Shown here: piece after piece, positions 1-5,124 of the stretch
How the letters are laid out: each line of letters opens with the position of its first letter
Numbering within the stretch: the first letter of the stretch is position 1
Notes under the pieces: generated by a model
What the model was told of the DNA's origin: nothing
Database searches by the model: none
What the model saw: the letters and a program-made list of their open reading frames with translations, nothing else
Translations under genes and position numbers: made by a program
NCBI GenBank assembly: GCA_903970575.1
Contig: CAJCJC010000285.1
Location: 1 to 5,124 of the forward strand
DNA length: 5,124 nucleotides
Source: Alphaproteobacteria bacterium
GTDB lineage: Bacteria > Pseudomonadota > Alphaproteobacteria > BOG-932 > Roseiterribacteraceae
Direction of reading: 5' to 3'

Positions 1-191
1 GGCGCCATCGGCGCGAAGGGGGCGCCGGATTGGTTCCAGTAAAAGGCCAGGTAAGGAAGGGTTGCTATGCCGGATAGTAGGATGAAGGGAACGAAATTTC
101 GACCGAGGATCGAGAATGTCCTTTCCAGGACATCGCCGATCCTAAATCCGGAGCCTGTATCGATCGCGCTTGTTCCGGCAATGTCGGTCAT
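1..191 (-). CDS. Unrecognised putative membrane protein, N-terminal 63 residues (partial)
   Basis: Open frame without stops from the ATG at 189-191 to the left window edge, too short for a typical ORF listing. My translation begins MTDIAGTSAIDTGSGFRIGD, continues VLERTFSILGRN, and then has a hydrophobic stretch FVPFILLSGIATLPYLAFYW (about residues 33-52) that is probably a first membrane helix. The layout, a polar leader with FRIGDVL followed by a 'S-x-L-x-R-N-F-x-P-F' amphipathic lead-in to a helix, resembles multi-pass membrane proteins of unknown function common in alphaproteobacteria; I cannot name a family. Support for it being real: an AAGGGG ribosome binding site (199-204) 7 nt before the ATG and a near-consensus promoter at 267-295. 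A GTG directly before the ATG is an alternative start. It follows rodA on the same strand but seems to have its own promoter, so a functional link to cell shape is not implied. Confidence 0.72.
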   Translation of the reverse strand, partial: MTDIAGTSAIDTGSGFRIGDVLERTFSILGRNFVPFILLSGIATLPYLAFYWNQSGAPFAPMA

Positions 192-198
192 CACGTTA

Positions 199-204
199 CC
201 CCTT
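199..204 (-). promoter_or_regulatory. Ribosome binding site of the gene at 1-191
   Basis: AAGGGG on the minus strand, 7 nt before the ATG at 189-191. It decides this start and supports the short partial frame as a real gene. Confidence 0.55.
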
Positions 205-266
205 GCCAGCAAAAGGCCGAGCGCCCAACCGCTAAGCATCTAAGCGCTACAAGATATCAGTTGGAA

Positions 267-295
267 ATTGTAGGAAATTCGATACTGGATGCCAA
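267..295 (-). promoter_or_regulatory. Sigma70-type promoter for the gene at 1-191
   Basis: On the minus strand TTGGCA (290-295) is followed after exactly 17 nt by TACAAT (267-272). Each hexamer has one mismatch to the housekeeping consensus TTGACA / TATAAT, and the spacing is optimal. Transcription would start near 260, leaving a leader of about 70 nt before the ATG at 191. It lies 45 nt past the rodA stop, in a locally AT-richer stretch, which fits a separate transcription unit. Seen directly in sequence; activity is inferred. Confidence 0.65.
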
Positions 296-339
296 CGGGA
301 AACAAGGCTGATCAACGTGCTTTTTTCTCCCGCGCCGCC

Positions 340-1491
340 TCAATCGCCCAGCGGATAACGCCGGCCGATCTTCGTGTCGCGATGGACCAGGACGCTCATC
401 AGCAGGCCAAAGCCGATCATCACGGCCAGCATCGAGGTTCCGCCATAGGAGATGAGCGGCAGCGGCACGCCGACTACCGGGATCAGCCCCATGACCATGG
501 CCATGTTGATGAAGACGTACAGGAAGAGATTGACGCTGAGCCCGATCGCCAGCATTCGCCCGAACTGGTTTCGGCTCCGCAGGCCGACCACGACGCCGTA
601 AAACGACACAAACGTGAACAACGTCAACAGCGCCACGCCGCCCCACATGCCCCATTCCTCGGCGAGCAGGGGGAAGATGAAATCGGTCTGCTTTTCCGGT
701 AGGAAATTCAGATGGCTTTGCGTGCCGTTCAGGAAACCCTTGCCATAGAGACCGCCGGAGCCAAGCGCGATGCGAGACTGGCTGATATGATATCCCGCGC
801 CCAGAGGATCGATCGACGGGTCGAGAAAGGTCAGCACCCGGCGCTTCTGATAGCCATGCATCGATCGCCAGGCGACAGGCGCCGCAGCGGCGCCGGCCGC
901 TCCCACGGCGATGAACAGCCAAATCCGCGCGCCGCCAATGAACAGCATCGCGGCACCCACCATGCTCAGCATGATCGCGGTACCGAGATTGGGCTGCAAT
1001 AATACAAAGGCGGTCGGCGCCAGGATCATCAAAGCCGGCGCGATCAGGGTGCGCAGCCGCTGTGAATCTTCGGCCAACTGACCATGGAAATACCGCGCCA
1101 GCGCCATGACCAGCGCGATCTTCATAAGTTCGGAGGGCTGGATTTGCACGAAGCCGAGATTGATCCAGCGTTGCGCGCCGAAGGCTCCGACCTTGCCCGC
1201 AACCTCCACCCCGGCCAAAAGCGCCAATGTGATGGCGTAGGCGGGATACGCCAAACGGAACCAGACCGTGATGTCGACTAGCGCGAACGCCACCATGATC
1301 ACGACCGACATGCCAAAGCGGATCAGATGCGGTTTTGCCCAGGGCGTCAGACTGCCATTCGCGGCCGAATACAGCGCGGCGCCGCCGATCACACCGAGCG
1401 CGATCACCATCAGGATAAAGCTCCACGGCAGCGCGCGAACCTTTCCCCCCAGCTTCAGCTCTGGCTGATCGAACGTTATATAACTTGGCAT
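340..1491 (-). CDS. rodA: Peptidoglycan glycosyltransferase RodA (SEDS family)
   Basis: Polytopic inner-membrane SEDS glycosyltransferase that polymerises lipid II into glycan strands for cell elongation, in complex with PBP2. The 383-residue product has about ten hydrophobic segments, starting near residue 22 after a short cytoplasmic N-terminus. Family motifs seen: QRWINLGFVQIQPSELMKI (107-125), LLQPNLGTA (164-172), SGGLYGKGFLNGTQ (245-258), LPEKQTDFIF (264-273) and PLPLISYGGTSML (343-355). D270 in the TDFIF motif corresponds to the aspartate found essential in studied RodA proteins (established knowledge; the alignment is by eye). The ATG follows the mrdA stop by 10 nt, with only a weak AGG (1495-1497) as ribosome binding site, so translational coupling to mrdA is likely. 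Stop is TGA at 340-342. The DFIF motif, the mrdA neighbour and the length separate it from the division paralogue FtsW. Confidence 0.97.
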   Translation of the reverse strand: MPSYITFDQPELKLGGKVRALPWSFILMVIALGVIGGAALYSAANGSLTPWAKPHLIRFGMSVVIMVAFALVDITVWFRLAYPAYAITLALLAGVEVAGKVGAFGAQRWINLGFVQIQPSELMKIALVMALARYFHGQLAEDSQRLRTLIAPALMILAPTAFVLLQPNLGTAIMLSMVGAAMLFIGGARIWLFIAVGAAGAAAAPVAWRSMHGYQKRRVLTFLDPSIDPLGAGYHISQSRIALGSGGLYGKGFLNGTQSHLNFLPEKQTDFIFPLLAEEWGMWGGVALLTLFTFVSFYGVVVGLRSRNQFGRMLAIGLSVNLFLYVFINMAMVMGLIPVVGVPLPLISYGGTSMLAVMIGFGLLMSVLVHRDTKIGRRYPLGD

Positions 1492-1501
1492 TGGCCTGAA
1501 A

Positions 1502-3379
1502 TCAGCTTCGGTTCCACGGCAGCTCGGCTGAGACCTTCAGCTTCGCCGGGTCGCGTTGCTGGGTCAACAGCAGTAGATCGTGGGCTACCGGCCCGGCGGC
1601 CTGAGACCCGAATTGCCCCGCGTGCTCGACCAGTACGGCGCAGACATAGCGCGGATCGTCCTCGGGCGCGAAGCCGACGAACCAGGCGTGATTCTTCAGC
1701 TTCCACGGCAGGTCGCCCTCGACATGAGCGATGCGGTTCTTGTCATGCTCCGCCACGGTATATTGATGAACCTGTGCGGTGCCGGTTTTCCCGCCCATCC
1801 GCATGCCGGGTTCCTTGATCTGGACGCTCTTGCCCGTTCCGTGATCCGTCGCCGCCTTCATGCCGGCGATGATCGTCGCGATATGCTCCGGCTTGAGGTC
1901 CAGCCTCGGCCAGTCGCGGCGCGGCATGTCGACCCCCTGAATCTCATTGGTGAGGAACGGCACGATGGCGCGGCCGCTCGCCAGTCTTGCGACCATGGTC
2001 GCGATCTGTAACGGCGTCGCCGCCACCTGGCCCTGTCCAATGGCGCAGGAAATCGTTTCCCCCGCATACCACGGCTCGCCCGTATGCGCCTTTTTCCACG
2101 CGGTCGAGGGAACGGTGCCAGGACGCTCCCCCGGTATGTCGAGCCCGGTGCGTTGACCGAGGCCCAGCCGATTGGCGACCGCGGCGATGTTGTCGATCCC
2201 GGTTCTATTGCCCACGTCATAGAAATAGACATCGCAGGATTGCGCGATCCCCTCGATCAGATTCAGCGTTCCGTGCCCGCCATTCTTGTAGGCGTCGCAG
2301 TAGAATGTGTGGTCGCCAAGCTGGAAGGTGCCGTTGCACGTGACCGTGTGATCGATGCCGATGGCGCCGCTTTCGAGTCCCGCGAGCGCCACCGCCAGCT
2401 TGAAGGTCGAACCGGGCGGATACTGCCCACCGATCGCCTTGTTGATCAAAGGCGTGGTTTCGTCATCCAGCAGGTCTTTCCACACATCGGCCGGAATGCC
2501 CTTTGAAAAGACGTTGGGATCGTATCCCGGGGCCGACGCCAGGGCATAGACGGCGCCCGTCTGCGCATCCATGATCACCGCGCTGGCGCTCCGCTCCTGC
2601 AACAGGCGGCGATGGGCGTCCATCTGCAACTCGGCGTCGATCGTCAATTCCACCTTGCGTCCGCGCTCTCCCGGTTCGCGGGACAATTCGCGGATGGCGC
2701 GGCCAAAGGCGTTGACCTCCATCTCGCTGGCGCCGGCCGTCCCGCGCAAATCCGCGTCGCGCGATTTCTCAACCCCCGCCTTGCCGATCTTGAAGCCGGG
2801 CAGCGACAGCACGGGGTTATCTTCGCTCAACTCGTCTTCATTGACGGCGCCGACATACCCAATCAGATGCGACGCCTGATCCGAGAGCGGGTATGAGCGC
2901 ACTTCGCCCACATCGATAATGACGCCCGGCAGATCGGGGGCGTTGACCTCGATCATGGAAACCTGTTCCCAGGTCAGGTTCTCCCGCACGGTCACGGGAA
3001 CGAACCGGCGCCGCCGGACCATGTCATGCCGGATGCGCTCGATTTCGCTTGGGGCCAGTTGGATCATTCCCGACAATAGGCCCAGCGTGCGTTCCACGTC
3101 CCGCGCTTGCTCGGAGACAAGCAGCGCCCGGAAATTCTGGTCATTATTGGCGACCAGCACGCCCGTGCGGTCGGTAATCAGGCCGCGGGACGGCGCGACC
3201 AACTGAACCGAGATTCGGTTATCGTCCGCAAGCATTTGATAGCGCTTGGATTCGACGACCTGTAGATAATACATGCGTCCGACGAGAAGAGAGATCATCC
3301 CCGCCTGCAGGCCGCCCAGCATAACCGTGCGCCGGGCCAGCGTGCGGTACCGTTCCATATCGCCGCGTTCGGTAGGCAT
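1502..3379 (-). CDS. mrdA: Peptidoglycan D,D-transpeptidase MrdA (penicillin-binding protein 2)
   Basis: Class B penicillin-binding protein that cross-links peptidoglycan during lateral growth; it is anchored in the inner membrane with its enzyme domain in the periplasm and partners RodA. The 625-residue product has an N-terminal membrane anchor at about 17-40, a pedestal/dimerisation region (about 60-230, including SRGLITDRTGVLVANN) and a transpeptidase domain (about 240-610). The three catalytic motifs are present: STFK with nucleophile S324 and K327, SCD at 381-383 (the SxD form usual in PBP2), and KTGTA at 531-535. The surrounding GGQYPPGSTFK and ESGAIGID-type sequence are typical of PBP2 rather than the septal FtsI. 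Start: an in-frame TGA two codons upstream rules out an earlier start, but no good ribosome binding site precedes this ATG; ATG at residue 8 (MERYRTLARR) is a reasonable alternative. It follows mreD by 53 nt and precedes rodA by 10 nt. Confidence 0.97.
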   Translation of the reverse strand: MPTERGDMERYRTLARRTVMLGGLQAGMISLLVGRMYYLQVVESKRYQMLADDNRISVQLVAPSRGLITDRTGVLVANNDQNFRALLVSEQARDVERTLGLLSGMIQLAPSEIERIRHDMVRRRRFVPVTVRENLTWEQVSMIEVNAPDLPGVIIDVGEVRSYPLSDQASHLIGYVGAVNEDELSEDNPVLSLPGFKIGKAGVEKSRDADLRGTAGASEMEVNAFGRAIRELSREPGERGRKVELTIDAELQMDAHRRLLQERSASAVIMDAQTGAVYALASAPGYDPNVFSKGIPADVWKDLLDDETTPLINKAIGGQYPPGSTFKLAVALAGLESGAIGIDHTVTCNGTFQLGDHTFYCDAYKNGGHGTLNLIEGIAQSCDVYFYDVGNRTGIDNIAAVANRLGLGQRTGLDIPGERPGTVPSTAWKKAHTGEPWYAGETISCAIGQGQVAATPLQIATMVARLASGRAIVPFLTNEIQGVDMPRRDWPRLDLKPEHIATIIAGMKAATDHGTGKSVQIKEPGMRMGGKTGTAQVHQYTVAEHDKNRIAHVEGDLPWKLKNHAWFVGFAPEDDPRYVCAVLVEHAGQFGSQAAGPVAHDLLLLTQQRDPAKLKVSAELPWNRS

Positions 3380-3432
3380 GGCTCAGCGCGCCCAAATCAC
3401 GAAAAAGCGGGGGTTCGTTCGGTTCGTCCAGA

Positions 3433-3957
3433 TCATTCCGGCGGCAACTTACTATGGGTGGGAATAAGGACCAGCCATGCGACGACGGGAAACAGCGCGA
3501 ACCCCAGCATCAGCCGGACGAGAGCGCCCATGATCGGGACGGCATGCAGATTCAGCAGGGCATAGACCCCCCACTCCAGCATGGCGGCGACGAAGGCAAC
3601 CGGGATGAACGAGCCCCATAGCAGCAGGAAGGGACGATTGGCGAGAAATCGCTGCTGCCCACGCATCGTCCACTGCGTCACGACCATAATAAGCGCCCCC
3701 GATCCGATCGGCGCGCCGCTCAAAAAATCCTGTAGCAGACCCAGTGCGAACGCCGCCGTCGGCGGCATTAAATCCGGCCGCACGAGCGACCAATAAAAGA
3801 CGCCGATCAGCATCAAAGGCGGCGCAAGCGCCCCCCATTGCGGTATGCCGATCGGCAGCACGGCGATTATGCCGAGCAGGATCACCGTGATCACCGGCAG
3901 GAATCCGCGGGCGGTCTGATCGAGCCGGCTCAGCGGCGTGGCGCCACCCATGGCCAT
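3433..3957 (-). CDS. mreD: Rod shape-determining protein MreD
   Basis: Small polytopic inner-membrane protein that works with MreC in the elongasome; its biochemical role is less well defined than that of its partners. The 174-residue product is strongly hydrophobic, with likely membrane segments near residues 19-38, 43-60, 63-80, 84-98, 108-126 and 141-164. The segment GLLQDFLSGAPIGSGAL (73-89, with D77) matches the conserved MreD pattern of a glycine-rich, Asp-containing helix followed by a P-(I/L)-G turn. The ATG lies 1 nt after the mreC stop (TGA-C-ATG); a GGGAG inside the end of mreC (3967-3971) stands 9 nt before it, which favours this ATG over the second one two codons later. Length is normal for the family. 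Identity rests on hydropathy, the motif and position between mreC and mrdA. Confidence 0.93.
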   Translation of the reverse strand: MAMGGATPLSRLDQTARGFLPVITVILLGIIAVLPIGIPQWGALAPPLMLIGVFYWSLVRPDLMPPTAAFALGLLQDFLSGAPIGSGALIMVVTQWTMRGQQRFLANRPFLLLWGSFIPVAFVAAMLEWGVYALLNLHAVPIMGALVRLMLGFALFPVVAWLVLIPTHSKLPPE

Positions 3958-3958
3958 G

Positions 3959-4849
3959 TCAGGGCGCTCCCAGAAAATTGCGATCTTCGGCCGGGGCGGC
4001 CTCGGGCGTCAGAGCCGACTGCGCCGAACCGTCGACCAATTCCACATATTCCAGGCGATCGAGATCGGCGATCGGGCGAACCCGGATTTCGCCATGGTCT
4101 ATGCTGGCCACCCGGCCGATGGCGAGGCCGGTCGGAAACACGCCATCATGGCCCGCGGTGACCAGCCTGTCGCCGATATTCACCGTCGCGGCCTTGGGCA
4201 GATAGACGAGATAAGGCTCCGGTGAATTGTCTCCGGCTAGAATGGCGTGCGTGCGCGCACCTTCAAGGATCACGGGAATGCGGGAATTGAGATCTGTGAT
4301 AAGAAGCACCCGCGCCGACCATTGACCCAGTTCGGTGATACGCCCGATCAGACCGGGGCCAACCATCGCGGCCTGCCCCTTGGTCAATCCGTCATGGGCG
4401 CCCCCGGCGATCATGACGCTGCGCACATAGACGCCGCCGGGTTCGGCGATGATCGGTTCGGTGCGGGTGATCGGCGGCGCCGCGGGATCGATATTGACTA
4501 TGCCGCGCAGCACGCGATTCTGCGCCTCCAAGGACAAGGCGGTCGTTCGCCATTCCTTAAGCGCGCTATTCTCCTCGCGTAGCTTGGCGTTCTCGGAGGC
4601 TAGGTCCAGCAGGCCATTGGTTACCGCGAGATCGGCGCGGACCGTGCTGATCGGCCGCTGCACGATATCCAACACCGGCGTCACCAAGTCCACCATGCGC
4701 GTGCGCACCAACTCCACCAGCCCCGGATCGACTCGCCCGAGCACGATCAGGGCGAGCGACGCCATGAGCAGCACGGCCGAAGAAAAGCGCTCGCCGATCG
4801 TCCGCCACGGCATAGCTGCGCTCGGATTTAGGGCTGAACGCTGTGGCAC
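3959..4849 (-). CDS. mreC: Rod shape-determining protein MreC
   Basis: Bitopic inner-membrane protein whose periplasmic part self-associates and, in studied bacteria, contacts PBP2 to activate the RodA-PBP2 synthase. The 296-residue product has a short cytoplasmic N-terminus, one membrane segment at about residues 24-38, an Ala/Leu/Glu-rich coiled coil at about 75-115 (SENAKLREENSALKEW), then the beta-rich MreC domain with GPGLIGRI (164-171), LLITDLNSRIPV (182-193) and GDRLVTAGHDGVFPTGLAIGRV-type sequence (226-247). The tail (about 276-296) is Ala/Pro-rich and probably disordered. Translation starts at GTG: an in-frame TGA lies six codons upstream (4865-4867), and an AGGAG sits 11 nt before the GTG. 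The next in-frame start is ATG at residue 13 (4811-4813), which would still keep the membrane segment, so a shorter form cannot be excluded. One nucleotide separates its stop from mreD, suggesting coupled translation. Confidence 0.96.
   Translation of the reverse strand: MPQRSALNPSAAMPWRTIGERFSSAVLLMASLALIVLGRVDPGLVELVRTRMVDLVTPVLDIVQRPISTVRADLAVTNGLLDLASENAKLREENSALKEWRTTALSLEAQNRVLRGIVNIDPAAPPITRTEPIIAEPGGVYVRSVMIAGGAHDGLTKGQAAMVGPGLIGRITELGQWSARVLLITDLNSRIPVILEGARTHAILAGDNSPEPYLVYLPKAATVNIGDRLVTAGHDGVFPTGLAIGRVASIDHGEIRVRPIADLDRLEYVELVDGSAQSALTPEAAPAEDRNFLGAP
3967..3971 (-). promoter_or_regulatory. Ribosome binding site of mreD inside the mreC 3' end
   Basis: GGGAG on the minus strand within the last codons of mreC, 9 nt before the mreD ATG at 3955-3957. 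It favours this ATG over the one two codons later and fits coupled translation of mreC and mreD. Confidence 0.5.
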
Positions 4850-4860
4850 GCGAAATAATT

Positions 4861-4865
4861 CTCCT
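4861..4865 (-). promoter_or_regulatory. Ribosome binding site of mreC (supports GTG start)
   Basis: AGGAG on the minus strand, 11 nt before the GTG at 4847-4849. The spacing is slightly long, but no stronger site is seen for the next in-frame ATG at 4811-4813, and an in-frame TGA at 4865-4867 excludes earlier starts. Confidence 0.6.
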
Positions 4866-4867
4866 CA

Positions 4868-4890
4868 TCCGGATTCGATTTCGAACCGGA
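4868..4890 (-). other. Hairpin in the mreB-mreC gap
   Basis: TCCGG-TTCGA and TCGAA-CCGGA arms pair to give a stem of 10 base pairs with one bulged base (4873) and a very short loop (4879-4880; in practice the inner pairs would open). In the minus-strand RNA the 3' arm ends 2 nt before the AGGAG of mreC. There is no U-run after it, so it does not look like a standard intrinsic terminator. It may act as an RNA-stability or processing element, or tune mreC relative to mreB; that role is inferred. Confidence 0.5.
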
Positions 4891-4918
4891 GTATATCCCG
4901 AGGGCGCGCGAACCCTAA
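4890..4918 (-). promoter_or_regulatory. Possible weak promoter ahead of mreC
   Basis: On the minus strand TATACT (4890-4895) is a good -10 match with one mismatch to consensus. At 17 nt upstream the -35 position reads TTAGGG (4913-4918), a poor match. If used, transcription would begin near 4883, inside the hairpin, and give mreC-mreD-mrdA-rodA expression independent of mreB. Only the -10 hexamer is convincing. Confidence 0.25.
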
Positions 4919-4935
4919 GCGCTTAAATTCATACC

Positions 4936-5124
<189 letters not shown>

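Noticed and set aside
240..250. TAAGCGCT near 241-248, resembling half of the palindrome at 4916-4925.
   Set aside because: Only eight bases are shared and the second half of the palindrome is incomplete; chance similarity is the simpler explanation.
263..279. Short direct repeat GGAAATT (263-269 and 273-279), considered as an operator.
   Set aside because: Seven bases in a locally AT-rich stretch overlapping the promoter spacer and -10; too short to support a binding site without comparison to relatives.
321..328. Run of six T (A-run then G on the minus strand) just past the rodA stop, considered as a terminator tail or a slippage site.
   Set aside because: On the minus strand it reads as A residues, so it is not a U-tract for rodA transcripts, and it lies after the stop codon, so frameshifting would serve no visible purpose.
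257..1426. A 389-residue minus-strand open frame, slightly longer than rodA and overlapping nearly all of it in another frame.
   Set aside because: Its product is rich in Arg, Gly, Ala and His with no coherent domain or hydropathy, while the overlapping rodA frame carries all SEDS motifs. Long stop-free shadow frames are expected opposite or beside GC-rich coding sequence.
1327..1818. Plus-strand open frame of 163 residues spanning the rodA-mrdA junction.
   Set aside because: It is antisense to two well-supported genes, is Arg/Pro-rich and has no recognisable domain or ribosome binding site; it is a shadow frame.

Overview
The window is almost entirely one minus-strand cell-shape (elongasome) operon, read from high to low coordinates: the 3' end of mreB (4936-5124, cut by the window edge), mreC (3959-4849), mreD (3433-3957), mrdA encoding PBP2 (1502-3379) and rodA (340-1491). 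A 148-bp gap follows, and then the start of an unrelated, unrecognised membrane-protein gene (1-191), also on the minus strand and cut by the window edge.

The organism is most likely an alphaproteobacterium that grows as a rod or at least elongates laterally. The basis is the high-GC Gram-negative style of the genes, the contiguous order mreB-mreC-mreD-mrdA-rodA (in E. coli the mre and mrd genes sit at separate loci) and the general look of the proteins. This is an inference from content; the genus cannot be assigned from the sequence alone.

The genes act together. MreB is the actin-like filament under the inner membrane. MreC and MreD link it to the periplasm and regulate synthesis. RodA is the SEDS glycosyltransferase that polymerises lipid II, and PBP2 is its partner transpeptidase that cross-links the new strands. 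Gene spacing is tight from mreC to rodA (1, 53 and 10 nt), consistent with one transcript. The mreB-mreC gap is wider (86 nt) and holds a hairpin just ahead of the mreC ribosome binding site, plus a possible weak promoter.

Downstream of rodA I see no clear intrinsic terminator. There is a near-consensus sigma70-type promoter (TTGGCA, 17 nt, TACAAT; 267-295) that should start a separate transcript for the gene at 1-191. No RNA genes, mobile elements, CRISPR arrays or long repeats were seen. The region is a conserved housekeeping locus and I find no evidence of an undescribed system in it; the findings below are points of detail.
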